DNA of 64,000 nt, taken from Ardenticatena sp. GTDB taxonomy: Bacteria; Chloroflexota; Anaerolineae; Ardenticatenales; Ardenticatenaceae. Numbering within the stretch: the stretch's first letter is position 1; every line of letters begins with the position of its first letter. A program made the translations under genes and the position numbers. Below the pieces are notes generated by a model, which was given only the letters and a program-made list of their open reading frames with translations, was not told the DNA's origin and did not search any database. Shown in pieces: positions 45,159 through 54,136 of the stretch. The DNA lies in contig WFOS01000052.1 of NCBI GenBank assembly GCA_015487975.1, positions 1 through 64,000 on the forward strand. Reading direction: 5' to 3'.

Positions 45159-46439
45159 CTACGACCTCATTTCATCCTTGGGGGTGGAGGGAACGAAGGG
45201 CGCGTTCAACACGGGCAAGGGGTCTTCGATTTCGAAATGCAGGCGAGCATGGGCTTCGCGCAGGGCGTTTTCAACCGCCTCAGGTGTTTCTCCACGGGCA
45301 AAAATGAAGCCCAAATAACTTTCACCTTCTGGTAGGGGCACAAGTGGGTAGTGCAACCGTGCCGTAATGACGACATCTTCGATAAGCGGCACGTCTCTGG
45401 CGTCATCGACACCAGTATAGCCACGCAGAATACCCGCCCGCGGGATAGGAATCATCATGACCCCGGCTGCTCCTGGCGCCTGTTCGAGCGGTGGAAGAGG
45501 CAAGCCGGCGGCATGGCGCAACACCACTTCTTCCAGGCACACATCGACCCCAAATCGCAAAACATTCGAACAGAGCCCCCCAATCGTTCGCCCAGCGGCT
45601 TCGATCAGCCAGACGTCAGCCTCGTCGATGCGCAATTCAGCATGTACAGGTCCATGCCGCAAACCAAGCGCACGCACCGCATGCTGGGTTGTGGCATGGA
45701 TAGCAGCCTGGGTCTCGGGCGGCAGGCGTGAAGGGGTCACATAGATGGTTTCTTCGAAAAATGGGCCTTCGAGCGGGTCGGGCTTGTCGAAAAGTGCCAG
45801 GATATGCAGCGTGCCGTCAATCAACAGGCCGTCGAGAGCGACTTCCACGCCGGGCAGGTACGTTTCGACAAGAATGTTGCGGTCGCCGGGAAGCGTTTCG
45901 GTGGAGGGAAGCAAGCGACGCAAGCGATCGAATGCTGCCACAAATTCCTCCGGCGTGTTGGCCCGAATGACGCCACGGCTGCCCGACATCAGCAATGGTT
46001 TGACGACCACCGGATAGTCAACATCTTGCGCCAATTGCGCTGGGTCATCGTCTGCATGGACGAGGCGAAACTGAGGCACAGGCACGCCCCCTTCGGCCAA
46101 CAACGTCCGCATGACATACTTGTTGCGTGCTGCGAGTGCCGCTTTGGGGTCGTTGCCCGGCAAGCCAAGACGCGCGTTGGCGTGGGCAGCGACGAGTGTT
46201 CCACTGTCATCCGTGGCGAGCACAGCATCAAGAGGCGTTTTTTCGGCAAAGGCAGCAATCCGTTCGGCCGCGCCTTCGGGGTCGCGAAAATCGAGTGCCA
46301 GTGGTACATGCCACAACTCGGCCAACTGCGGCGGCAAATCGACACCATATACCAGATCGATGCCAAGTTTGCGTGCCGCAGCGGCAAAACTGTTCGCGCG
46401 ATACGTGTGGGGCGTCACCAGCAATAAAATTCTGGGCAC
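45159..46439 (-). CDS. ATP-grasp family ligase
   Basis: 426 residues from a GTG start at 46439, chosen because a perfect AAGGAGG lies 6 bp upstream; the ATG at 46472 lies before this site. The pre-ATP-grasp domain begins RILLLVTPHTYRANSFAAAARKLG. The ATP-grasp core shows YPVVVKPLLMSGSRGVI (about 155), NILVETYLPGVEVALDGLL (about 195) and the metal site VHAELRIDEADVWLIEAAGRTIGG (about 262). The C-terminal domain is of the kind found in carboxylase and amino-acid ligases. It is a different subfamily from the one at 38.9 kb. Substrate unknown. Confidence 0.85.
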   Translation of the reverse strand: MPRILLLVTPHTYRANSFAAAARKLGIDLVYGVDLPPQLAELWHVPLALDFRDPEGAAERIAAFAEKTPLDAVLATDDSGTLVAAHANARLGLPGNDPKAALAARNKYVMRTLLAEGGVPVPQFRLVHADDDPAQLAQDVDYPVVVKPLLMSGSRGVIRANTPEEFVAAFDRLRRLLPSTETLPGDRNILVETYLPGVEVALDGLLIDGTLHILALFDKPDPLEGPFFEETIYVTPSRLPPETQAAIHATTQHAVRALGLRHGPVHAELRIDEADVWLIEAAGRTIGGLCSNVLRFGVDVCLEEVVLRHAAGLPLPPLEQAPGAAGVMMIPIPRAGILRGYTGVDDARDVPLIEDVVITARLHYPLVPLPEGESYLGFIFARGETPEAVENALREAHARLHFEIEDPLPVLNAPFVPSTPKDEMRS

Positions 46440-46522
46440 TCTGTTCCTCCTTGCGGGCTTTCTCGCATGCATTGTATTCGATTGTGCCGGTGGCGCGAAA
46501 CCTCATCATACGGCCAGGGGCT

Positions 46523-46552
46523 TTGTCCAGAACAGCGACTTTGTGCTATACT
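46523..46552 (+). promoter_or_regulatory. Predicted promoter of ftsY-prfB-trmD
   Basis: TTGTCC at 46523-46528, an 18-bp spacer, and TATACT at 46547-46552 preceded by TG one base upstream (extended -10). It lies about 55 bp before the ftsY start. Confidence 0.6.
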
Positions 46553-46605
46553 TCACCAGCGCCGACTGACGGCGTATTTTTGTGTGGAACGATGGAGGAA
46601 GCAGC

Positions 46606-47535
46606 GTGATTTTCAAACGCGCCAAAAGTATTCGTGAAAGTCTGGCAAAAACCCGCCAAAGCGTCTTTGGGCAGGTCGCCAGTCTGTTTGGTGCAGGCGA
46701 CATCGATGACCTTTTTTGGGAAGAGCTGGAAGAACTGCTGATTCAGGGCGACGTGGGCGTCAAAACCACGTTGCACCTTGTCGAGTGGCTGCAAGAACAG
46801 GTCGAAGAACGCAATTTGTGGCGCACCGACCAGGTACGCGATTTGCTGCGCCAGCGCATGGTGGAGATTCTGAAAGAAGCCGAACAGCCCTATTTGCCAG
46901 GCCAGCGTATGCTCAATGTCGTGCTGGTCGTTGGTGTCAATGGTTCGGGCAAAACCACCACCATTGGCAAACTAGCCAAATGGCACAAAGATCGTGGCGA
47001 CCGCGTGGTGCTGGCAGCCGCCGACACTTTCCGTGCCGCTGCCATCGACCAGTTGAAAATTTGGGGCGAACGTGTCGGCGCCGACGTGATTGCCCACCAG
47101 CCGGGCAGCGACCCTGGCGCAGTTGTCTTCGACGCCATCAAAACATCGTTCGGGCGGCGTGAAGCCAGTGTGGTCATCATCGATACGGCGGGACGTTTGC
47201 AAACGCAATACAACCTGATGCAGGAACTGGCGAAAATCAAGAACATTTGTGCCAAGCAAGTCCACAAAGCTCCGCACGAAACCTTGCTTGTGCTGGATGC
47301 CAACACAGGGCAGAACGCACTTTCGCAGGCACGGAAGTTCAAAGAGATTGCCGACGTGACCGGTGTTGTGCTCACCAAGCTCGATAGTACGGCCAAAGGT
47401 GGCATGGCACTTGCCATTGCGTACGAACACGGCTTGCCCATCAAGTGGATTGGGACGGGCGAAGCCGTGGAAGATTTGCAGCCGTTCGACGCCGAAGAGT
47501 TTGTGGATGCCCTCTTCGGCGCAAATGGAGCCTAA
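46606..47535 (+). CDS. ftsY: Signal recognition particle receptor FtsY
   Basis: 309 residues from a GTG at 46606 with GGAGG nearby. It is the compact form, lacking the long acidic N-terminal domain of E. coli FtsY. The NG domain has the helical N part ([34 protein letters not shown]), the P-loop [17 protein letters not shown] (about 105-120), [24 protein letters not shown] and [12 protein letters not shown]. It docks SRP-bound ribosomes to the Sec translocon. It stands in front of prfB and trmD and probably shares their transcript. Confidence 0.96.
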   Translation: MIFKRAKSIRESLAKTRQSVFGQVASLFGAGDIDDLFWEELEELLIQGDVGVKTTLHLVEWLQEQVEERNLWRTDQVRDLLRQRMVEILKEAEQPYLPGQRMLNVVLVVGVNGSGKTTTIGKLAKWHKDRGDRVVLAAADTFRAAAIDQLKIWGERVGADVIAHQPGSDPGAVVFDAIKTSFGRREASVVIIDTAGRLQTQYNLMQELAKIKNICAKQVHKAPHETLLVLDANTGQNALSQARKFKEIADVTGVVLTKLDSTAKGGMALAIAYEHGLPIKWIGTGEAVEDLQPFDAEEFVDALFGANGA

Positions 47536-47556
47536 GTTTCTGACAAGGAGGGACGC

Positions 47557-48652
47557 ATGAGTGAACTGAACACGCTCCTCGAAGAGACGCAGGCCCGCAT
47601 CTTTGGCATCCTGGAGCGTCTTTGACATCCCAGCCAAAGAAGCGGAACTCGCGCGTCTCGAACAAGAAGCCTCACAGCCTGAATTTTGGGACGACCCTCA
47701 ATCGGCACAAGAGACGATGCGCCGCCTGTCGGCATTGCGCGACCAAGTGACGTTCTGGCGCGAGATGGAACGACGTGCCCGCGATGCCGAAGAGCTGCTT
47801 CTGCTCGCCGAAGAAGATGCATCGCTTGTGGAAGAAGTGCGCCAGGAAATCGAATCACTGGCGGAAGAAGTCGATCGCCAGGAGTTTCAACTGGCGCTGA
47901 GCGGGCCACACGACCGCGGCGACGCCCTGCTTTCGATTCACGCAGGCGCAGGCGGCACGGAAAGCCAGGATTGGGCCGAAATGCTGTTGCGCATGTACAC
48001 GCGCTGGGCGGAGTCGAAAGGCTACACGGTCGAGATTGTCGACATGACCGAAGGGGAAGCCGCGGGCATCAAATCCGTAACGCTGGAAGTGCGCGGCCCG
48101 TATGCGTATGGCTACCTCAAAGCCGAGCGCGGCGTCCATCGGTTGGTGCGTATCTCGCCGTTCGATGCCCAGAAGCGCCGACACACCAGCTTTGCGCTGG
48201 TGGAAGTTATGCCCGTGATCGACGATGATATCGAAATCGAAATCAAGCCCGACGACATTGAAATTCAGGTGTTCCGCGCGGGCGGGGCTGGCGGTCAGCA
48301 TGTGCAGAAGAACAGCACCGCTGTGCGCATCATTCACAAGCCCACGGGCATTGTCGTGCAGTGCCAGAACGAGCGTTCCCAGACACAAAACAAGCAGACG
48401 GCCTTGCGCGTTTTGCGCGGGCGGCTCTATGAGTTGGAACGCAAAAAACGCGAAGAAGAACAGGCGAAACTGAAAGGCGAGCACACCAGTGCCGAATGGG
48501 GGAACCAGATTCGATCGTATGTCTTGCATCCCTATCAGATGGTCAAAGACCATCGTACAGGCGTCGAAGTCGGGAACGCCCAAGGGGTGCTGGATGGCGA
48601 TCTCGATCCCTTCATTCAGGCATGGTTGAAAGAGCAGGTCAACGCGGCATAA
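47557..48652 (+). CDS. prfB: Peptide chain release factor 2, expressed by programmed +1 frameshift
   Basis: The first 22 codons (ATG 47557, [14 protein letters not shown]...) end in an in-frame TGA at 47623-47625. Reading resumes in the +1 frame from GAC at 47624 and gives [17 protein letters not shown] through to TAA at 48652, about 364 residues in total. The ORF track lists only the second part. RF2 decodes UGA and UAA: the tripeptide anticodon SPF is in [13 protein letters not shown] and the catalytic GGQ in [15 protein letters not shown]. The frameshift makes synthesis self-limiting, because RF2 reads the internal UGA. RBS AAGGAGG. Confidence 0.96.
47612..47626 (+). promoter_or_regulatory. 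prfB programmed +1 frameshift site
   Basis: The slip sequence is CTT-TGA-C, with CTTTGAC at 47620-47626. A GGAG stretch at 47613-47616 forms an internal Shine-Dalgarno-like element three bases before CTT. This is the classical RF2 arrangement. Confidence 0.93.
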
Positions 48653-48658
48653 AGCGGA

Positions 48659-48699
48659 AACGTGGCTGTTGGGTGAGCACGCTCCCCGATGGCCACGTT
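48659..48699 (+). terminator. Possible weak hairpin between prfB and trmD
   Basis: AACGTGGC (48659-48666) pairs with GCCACGTT (48692-48699) around a 25-nt loop and is followed by CGTTCTTTTG. It could act as a leaky terminator or RNA-stability element. Confidence 0.35.
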
Positions 48700-48734
48700 C
48701 GTTCTTTTGTGCCAGTCGACATGGGAGCAGCGCA

Positions 48735-49517
48735 ATGCGCTTCGATATCTTTACGCTCTTTCCCGACATGTTCCGCGGCCCGCTTGACGAGAGCATCATC
48801 AAGCGAGCACGTGAAGCGGGAATTGTGGAAATCCACCTGCACAACATTCGGGAATATGCCACCGACAAACACAAAATGACCGATGACACCCCCTACGGTG
48901 GGGGCGGTGGCATGGTCATGAAAGCCGAGCCGATTTTTCGTGCCGTCGAAGCCGTGTTGGGATTGCCCGAAGTACGTGCCGATACCCCGCTCGAGACCCC
49001 ACCCTGCCCAATCATCCTGATGACGCCGCAAGGGCGCCCTTTCACACAGGCAGTGGCGCAGGAATTGGCACAACATGAGCGTGTGGTGCTGATTTGTGGG
49101 CGCTATGAGGGGTTCGATGAGCGCGTGCGCCGCTACCTGGCGACGGATGAGTTGACAATCGGGCCGTATGTGCTGAGCGGGGGGGAATTGCCCGCCATGG
49201 TGGTTGTGGATGCGGTCACACGTTTGCTGCCAGGGGCGTTGGGCGACCCCACAGGGGCGCAGACGGATTCCTACGCGATGGGCTTGCTGGAACATCCACA
49301 CTATACGCGCCCTGCGCAGTTTCGCGGGTGGGAGATTCCCGGCGTGTTGACGAGTGGGCATCATGCGCGGGTGGCGGCATGGCGCCGCCAGGAAGCCTTG
49401 TTGCGAACGCTGGTACGCCGCCCTGAATTGCTCATGCCTGAGACGCTGACCGACGAAGACCGCCACTTGCTTGCCCTCATCCAGCAACGCCTGGAAACAC
49501 TCCTTGCGAATGAGTAA
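48735..49517 (+). CDS. trmD: tRNA (guanine-N1)-methyltransferase TrmD
   Basis: 260 residues. The SPOUT methyltransferase that makes m1G37 in tRNAs begins typically [13 protein letters not shown]. It carries [30 protein letters not shown] (knot region) and [14 protein letters not shown] with the SAM-binding knot, followed by the tRNA-binding tail [13 protein letters not shown]. The ATG at 48735 follows GGGAGCAGC and matches the family N-terminus, so the longer ORF start was rejected. In many bacteria trmD lies in an rpsP-rimM-trmD-rplS operon, but here it follows prfB. A strong terminator starts at its stop codon. Confidence 0.97.
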   Translation: MRFDIFTLFPDMFRGPLDESIIKRAREAGIVEIHLHNIREYATDKHKMTDDTPYGGGGGMVMKAEPIFRAVEAVLGLPEVRADTPLETPPCPIILMTPQGRPFTQAVAQELAQHERVVLICGRYEGFDERVRRYLATDELTIGPYVLSGGELPAMVVVDAVTRLLPGALGDPTGAQTDSYAMGLLEHPHYTRPAQFRGWEIPGVLTSGHHARVAAWRRQEALLRTLVRRPELLMPETLTDEDRHLLALIQQRLETLLANE

Positions 49518-49544
49518 GCCCCGTTCACACGAACGGGGCTTTTT
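49517..49544. terminator. Terminator between trmD and convergent xdhC-like gene
   Basis: AGCCCCGTTC (49517-49526) pairs perfectly with GAACGGGGCT (49531-49540), loop ACAC, followed by TTTT. It sits in a gap of about 30 bp between convergent genes and may serve both. Confidence 0.92.
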
Positions 49545-49546
49545 CG

Positions 49547-50335
49547 TCAGGTGGTCTGGGTGTTGTCCGCAATGGCATCCCCCATGGTTCGCCAGAACGC
49601 ATCGCGCAGGAAGCCACCCCGTCCACCACGCATGACCGCTACGATTTCTGCCATGATGGCCAGCGCTATTTCTTCTGGTGTTTCGGCCTTCAAATCCAGC
49701 CCAATGGGAGCGTAGACCTCGCGCAGGTCGTCTGTCGAAAGCCCATGTTGTGCCATGCGGCGAAACCGCTCGGCGTGTGTTTTGCGGCTACCGATGGCGC
49801 CGACATAGCCTGCTCCTTTGCCGACCACACTTTTGAGCGCTGGTTCGTCGATTTTGGGGTCGTGGGTGAGGATGACAAAGGCGGTGCTGGGCGTCATTTC
49901 CAGCTGTTCAACTGCCTTGTCGGGCCACAGCGGGATGATGGCATCGGCGTGGGGAAAGCGCTCACGATTGGCGAATTTGGTGCGCGGATCGACGATGGTC
50001 ACGCGATAGCCAAGGGTTTTGGCAAACGTGACGAGTGGAATGGCAATGTGCACCCCGCCAAAGATGACGAGGTGAGGCGGGGATAAGAGTGGTTCGATGA
50101 AGACACGGGCTTGGTGTTCGGGATATTCGCGTGTTTCACGGCGGTTGGCGTTCAGCAGGTCGAGGGCGTCTTGGGTAACGATCTCATCGAGGGCAGGTGC
50201 GCCCAGTGAACCTGTGCGCTCCCCATTCGGCCAGACCAGCATACGTGCGCCTGGGGCGCTTTCATCCACACGCAGTGTGTGCACAACCGCGCGCCCGTTG
50301 GCGACCGCTTCTTCGAGCAGGCGCTGCACGCTCAT
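49547..50335 (-). CDS. XdhC/CoxI-type molybdoenzyme maturation protein, Rossmann part
   Basis: 262 residues. The C-terminal XdhC_C domain is a Rossmann fold: LVIFGGVHIAIPLVTFAKTLGYRVTIVDPR (about 88-118), HADAIIPLWPD, and GYVGAIGSRKTHAERFRRM. XdhC proteins bind molybdenum cofactor, protect it and help sulfurate it before insertion into xanthine dehydrogenase or CO dehydrogenase family enzymes. The first 85 residues resemble a diverged XdhC_CoxI N-terminal part. It is encoded directly after a separate small XdhC_CoxI protein (4-bp overlap), so the two probably work as a split XdhC. Confidence 0.88.
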   Translation of the reverse strand: MSVQRLLEEAVANGRAVVHTLRVDESAPGARMLVWPNGERTGSLGAPALDEIVTQDALDLLNANRRETREYPEHQARVFIEPLLSPPHLVIFGGVHIAIPLVTFAKTLGYRVTIVDPRTKFANRERFPHADAIIPLWPDKAVEQLEMTPSTAFVILTHDPKIDEPALKSVVGKGAGYVGAIGSRKTHAERFRRMAQHGLSTDDLREVYAPIGLDLKAETPEEIALAIMAEIVAVMRGGRGGFLRDAFWRTMGDAIADNTQTT

Positions 50336-50661
50336 GCCAAATCTCCTTCGTCGGGCAAAGGTTCAACCCAGACTTCGATGGCGCCCCCACATGCCAATCC
50401 CACATCCCACACCATGTCGTCGGTGATGGCGTAGCGCAACAGCCGGGGCCGGCCTGTTTCGATGACATCAAGGGCGTTGGTGAGCACATCCCCCTCGACA
50501 CATCCCCCACTGACGCTCCCCACCAGTTCGCCGGTTTCGGAAACAACCAGGCGGGCGCCTTCACGGCGCGGGGCGGACCCTTCCGCCTTGATAACCGTAG
50601 CGACGGCGATTTTCTTCCCTTCGGCCCGCCAACGTTGAATAGCGTCTAACACATCGCGCAT
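50332..50661 (-). CDS. Small XdhC_CoxI-domain protein
   Basis: 109 residues from the ATG at 50661 with GGGAGG upstream. The sequence IKAEGSAPRREGARLVVSETGELVGSVSGGCVEGDV is the hallmark of the XdhC_CoxI N-terminal domain. A Cys in GGCVEGD and another in LACGGAIEVWVEP are well placed for cofactor handling. It consists of that domain only; the Rossmann half is encoded by the following gene. It overlaps the 3' end of coxE by 16 bp and so belongs to the same transcript. Confidence 0.88.
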   Translation of the reverse strand: MRDVLDAIQRWRAEGKKIAVATVIKAEGSAPRREGARLVVSETGELVGSVSGGCVEGDVLTNALDVIETGRPRLLRYAITDDMVWDVGLACGGAIEVWVEPLPDEGDLA

Positions 50662-51923
50662 TCTGTTCCTCCCTGCACGAATTCTCTCGTCTCTTGCTGT
50701 TCTTCTCTGTTTGGAGCCGCTGTTCGCCGCACGTGTTGACGCCGCACAGGGCGCATTTCGCCCACCGACGCCAGCACATCGGCCAGTTGTTCCAGGCTGG
50801 CCAGGTTGTGAACCGGCAAAAAATCGTCCACATAGGGCAACGCCGCAGCCATCCCTCGCTGGATAGGTTCGTACGTTTCCATGCCCAGCAGCGGGTTCAG
50901 CCAGATGAGGCGGTGGGCAGCGCGTTGCAGACGTGCCATTTCGTGCGCCAACGTACCCACATCGCCACGGTCCCATCCATCGCTGATGATGAGCACCACG
51001 GCCCCGCGCCCCAAGACACGCCGTGCCCATTCGTAATTGAACGTTTTGATGGCGTCGCCAATGCGCGTGCCACCTGCCCAATCTTCCACCGTTTTACCAA
51101 TCGCGTCGAGCGATTCGTCCACATCACGATGGCGCAGATGATGCGTGATGCGCGTCAGGCGTGTTCCAAAGACAAAGACTTCGGTTTCGACCTCTTTCAG
51201 CCCGTGGGTGAGGGCATGGGTAAAGTGCAACAACATGCGCGAATAGCGCTCCATCGAACCGCTGATGTCGCAGAGGATGACGAGCGGGCGCGGCACTTCT
51301 CGACGCTGGCGGTATGCCAGTCGCACGGGTTCGCCACCGAACGTCAGATTATCACGCAGAAGACGGCGCAGCGATGGTGTCCCTTTGCGTGCCAGCTGGT
51401 AGCGCCGCGTGCGGCGCATGCCCAGTTTCCAGGCCATTGCAGCAATGGCGTGTTTGGCTTCCTGGATTTCTTCCCACGTCATTTCCGCAAAATCTTTGTG
51501 ACGCAGGCGCTCGGTGGGGCTATACGTGAAGCGACGTTCAATGCGAATGACCTCGTCGCCCTCGTCGCCCTCGTTTTCTTCACCTGCTGGTGGCTCTTCG
51601 GCGGGCAACCGCAAACGTTTGAGGCGTGTTGTGCCTGATGTACTCGGCGTCTCGGATGGGTGCATACGCCAGAACAAGGCAAAGGCTTCGTCGAAAACGG
51701 GCATGTCTTCGCGGCGCGTGATGAGCAGGGCCCGCGCCGTGTAGTAGAAATCGCGGCGATTGGTGATGGGCACATGTTTGAGCGCTTCGACAAGATCGAG
51801 CACCTGGCTCAGGCTGACGCCCACTCCCATACGCCGCAAAAGACGCACAAACCGCAAAACGTGTCCCAGCAGGTACCCACGCGGCGCGTGCTCAGTGATG
51901 GGCATACGTGTTGGCTTCATCAT
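50646..51923 (-). CDS. VWA domain protein, CoxE-like
   Basis: 425 residues. The N-terminal helical region is followed by a von Willebrand A domain with the MIDAS DISGSMERYS (about 222-231), a second Thr in GGTRIGDA, and ISDGWDRGD. CoxE-like proteins pair with MoxR-type AAA ATPases, and in aerobic CO oxidisers they help to assemble the copper-molybdenum site of CO dehydrogenase. A Glu-rich stretch (EENEGDEGDE) lies near residue 120. It overlaps the upstream moxR gene by 4 bp. Confidence 0.9.
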   Translation of the reverse strand: MMKPTRMPITEHAPRGYLLGHVLRFVRLLRRMGVGVSLSQVLDLVEALKHVPITNRRDFYYTARALLITRREDMPVFDEAFALFWRMHPSETPSTSGTTRLKRLRLPAEEPPAGEENEGDEGDEVIRIERRFTYSPTERLRHKDFAEMTWEEIQEAKHAIAAMAWKLGMRRTRRYQLARKGTPSLRRLLRDNLTFGGEPVRLAYRQRREVPRPLVILCDISGSMERYSRMLLHFTHALTHGLKEVETEVFVFGTRLTRITHHLRHRDVDESLDAIGKTVEDWAGGTRIGDAIKTFNYEWARRVLGRGAVVLIISDGWDRGDVGTLAHEMARLQRAAHRLIWLNPLLGMETYEPIQRGMAAALPYVDDFLPVHNLASLEQLADVLASVGEMRPVRRQHVRRTAAPNREEQQETREFVQGGTECAMC

Positions 51924-52861
51924 GCGTCCTGTTCCGCTTGTCTGGTAGTGGTTTGGCTTTGCGCCTGAATACGCTCCACCAGTTCCGCCAATGGCCCGCG
52001 CTTGACCAATTCGATGTCATCCTGGTATTTGAGCAAAAGCCCCAACGTTTCCTCGACCACGGGAAGGTCGAGCTGTTGGGCGTCCAGTTCGACAAGGGCA
52101 CGCACCCAATCAAGCGTTTCGGCAACGCCAGGCAACTTGTAAAGATCGAGCTGGCGCAATTGCTGCGCAAATTGCACCACCTGTTGCGCCAGCACCACAG
52201 GCGCATCGGGCACTTTCAGCCGCACAATGTCATACTCTTTTTGCGGCGACGGATACTCGATCCAGTGGTAGATGCAGCGCCGTTTGAGCGCGTCGTGAAT
52301 TTCGCGGGTGCGGTTCGAGGTGATGACCACAATGGGCGGCTCTTCGGCGCGAATCGTCCCAATTTCCGGGATGGTGATTTGAAAATCGCTCAACAATTCG
52401 AGCAAAAAGGCTTCGAATTCTTCGTCGGCGCGGTCAAGTTCATCGATGAGTAGGATGGGGGCTTGTCCGTCGTGGCTCAGTTCCAAGGCTTGCAGCAGTG
52501 GGCGCTTGATCAGGTAGGCTTCGCTGAAAATGTCGTGTTCGATTGTGGCGGTATCGGTTTGCCCTGTGGCTTCCAGAGCGCGAATGTGCAGCAACTGGCG
52601 AGTGTAGTTCCACTCGTAGATAGTACTGTTGACATCCAGCCCTTCGTAGCATTGCAAACGAATGAGCGGGCGGTCGAGCAATTCGGCGAGGGTTTTGGCG
52701 ATCTGCGTTTTGCCGACGCCTGCCTCACCTTCCAGCAGGAGCGGCTTACGTAAACGGAGCGTCAAAAAGAGCACGGTTGTCAGCGCGCGGTCAGCAACGT
52801 AACGATGTTGCAGCAAAGCATCTTGTAATTCGTCAATACTGTTGAAGTACCGTGCAGACAT
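51920..52861 (-). CDS. MoxR-family AAA+ ATPase, CoxD-like
   Basis: 313 residues. The AAA+ motifs are LLLEGEAGVGKTQIAKTLA (Walker A, about 40-58), APILLIDELDRADEEFEAFLLELL (Walker B, about 135), sensor-1 region IVVITSNRTREI and an arginine-finger region DALKRRC. In CO-dehydrogenase clusters CoxD works with CoxE as a metal-insertion chaperone. It is the first gene of the moxR-coxE-xdhC-xdhC transcript. Confidence 0.92.
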   Translation of the reverse strand: MSARYFNSIDELQDALLQHRYVADRALTTVLFLTLRLRKPLLLEGEAGVGKTQIAKTLAELLDRPLIRLQCYEGLDVNSTIYEWNYTRQLLHIRALEATGQTDTATIEHDIFSEAYLIKRPLLQALELSHDGQAPILLIDELDRADEEFEAFLLELLSDFQITIPEIGTIRAEEPPIVVITSNRTREIHDALKRRCIYHWIEYPSPQKEYDIVRLKVPDAPVVLAQQVVQFAQQLRQLDLYKLPGVAETLDWVRALVELDAQQLDLPVVEETLGLLLKYQDDIELVKRGPLAELVERIQAQSQTTTRQAEQDA

Positions 52862-52951
52862 AAGGCATCTCTCTCATTGAATTCTTAGGCAAGCGAACAA
52901 TCGTGCGGAAAGTATACCTGCGGTATCACGCATCTTCCAAATGCCCGTGGC

Positions 52952-54136
52952 TTATGCATGCTGGCGGTATTGTTTGAGAATGGCACGTGCCACGACACGT
53001 TTGTGAACTTCGTCGGGGCCATCGTAAATGCGGGCAGCACGTTCATGGCGAAACCAGAAAGCCAGCGGCGTATCGTCCGTCATGCCAAGCGCCCCATGCA
53101 CCTGAATAGCGCGGTCGAGCACGCGTTGCAAAACCCCCGCGACGTAGAACTTGATGGTGGAGATGGCGACACGTGCGCCGTATGAGCCATGCGCTTCGAC
53201 CTTCTCGGCGGCATCGAGCACAAGCATGCGGGCAGCATCGATTTCGGCGCGGCTTTCGGCAATCCACGCCTGCACCATCTGTTGGTCGGCAAGTGTTTCG
53301 TGTGGGGTCAAGCGGCGTTGCACAGCGCGGCGGCACATGAGGTCGAACGTGCGTTCGCAGATGCCAATCCAGCGCATGCAGTGGTGAATACGCCCCGGTC
53401 CCAGGCGTTCCTGTGCCAGCCGAAAGCCTTCGCCCTCAGGGCCAAGCAGGTTTTCGACAGGGACGCGCACATCTTCCAGGCGGATTTCGCCGTGGCTCAT
53501 GTAGTCTTCACCTGCTTCGCCCATGACAGGAATGTTGCGCACCAGCGTGAAGCCTGGTGTATCGGTCGGAACGATGATTTGGCTCGCGCGCTGATACGGG
53601 TTGTCCTCAGCAGGATTGGTTATCGCCATGACGATGGCAAAGGCGGCGCCATCGGCGCTACTAGCGAACCATTTATGCCCATCGATGACATATTCGTTGC
53701 CTGTGCGGATGGCCAGCGTTTCCAACCAGATGGGATTGGAGCCCGGGCAATGGGGCTCTGTCATAGCGAAACAACTGCGAATGTCGCCTCGAATGAGTGG
53801 CCAGAGCCAGCGTTCTTTTTGCGCATCTGTGCCATGGAGCAGCAACAGTTCCATGTTCCCGATGTCTGGCGCCTGGCAATTGAAGACGTAATGTCCCAGT
53901 GGGGTGCGCCCCAGCACCTCGCTGACGCGGGCAAATTCGGGCAGCGAAAGCCCCAGACCGCCATACTCGGGGGGCAGGTGGGGCGTCCAGAGCCCCATTT
54001 CCTGCACGTCGCGCCGTTTGGCCTGCAAATCGGGCAAAATCGCGCGAAAGCCTTCGTGCAAAAAGCGTCGTTCGAGCGGAATGAGCTCACGTTCGACAAA
54101 GTCGCGGATGGTTGCCAGTATGCTGTCGAGATTCAC
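52952..54136 (-). CDS. Acyl-CoA dehydrogenase
   Basis: 394 residues. The three-domain ACAD fold can be followed: an alpha N-domain with TPHLPPEYGGLGLSLPEFARVSEV, a beta domain with CFAMTEPHCPGSNPIWLET and GHKWFASSADGAAFAIVMA, and a C-domain with QVHGALGMTDDTPLAFWFRHERAARIYDGPDEVHKRVVAR. It oxidises an acyl-CoA to the 2,3-enoyl-CoA with FAD; the substrate is unknown. Its start overlaps the Lon-like gene's stop (ATGA), an unusual coupling of a protease and a metabolic enzyme. Confidence 0.93.
   Translation of the reverse strand: MNLDSILATIRDFVERELIPLERRFLHEGFRAILPDLQAKRRDVQEMGLWTPHLPPEYGGLGLSLPEFARVSEVLGRTPLGHYVFNCQAPDIGNMELLLLHGTDAQKERWLWPLIRGDIRSCFAMTEPHCPGSNPIWLETLAIRTGNEYVIDGHKWFASSADGAAFAIVMAITNPAEDNPYQRASQIIVPTDTPGFTLVRNIPVMGEAGEDYMSHGEIRLEDVRVPVENLLGPEGEGFRLAQERLGPGRIHHCMRWIGICERTFDLMCRRAVQRRLTPHETLADQQMVQAWIAESRAEIDAARMLVLDAAEKVEAHGSYGARVAISTIKFYVAGVLQRVLDRAIQVHGALGMTDDTPLAFWFRHERAARIYDGPDEVHKRVVARAILKQYRQHA

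Noticed and set aside
47603-48652. prfB read as a 349-residue gene or as a pseudogene with an early stop
   Set aside because: The CTTTGAC slip site and RF2 reading on both sides show a programmed frameshift.
49547-52861. Annotation as a carbon monoxide dehydrogenase operon
   Set aside because: Only maturation-type genes are present; no large, medium or small hydroxylase subunit is in the window.
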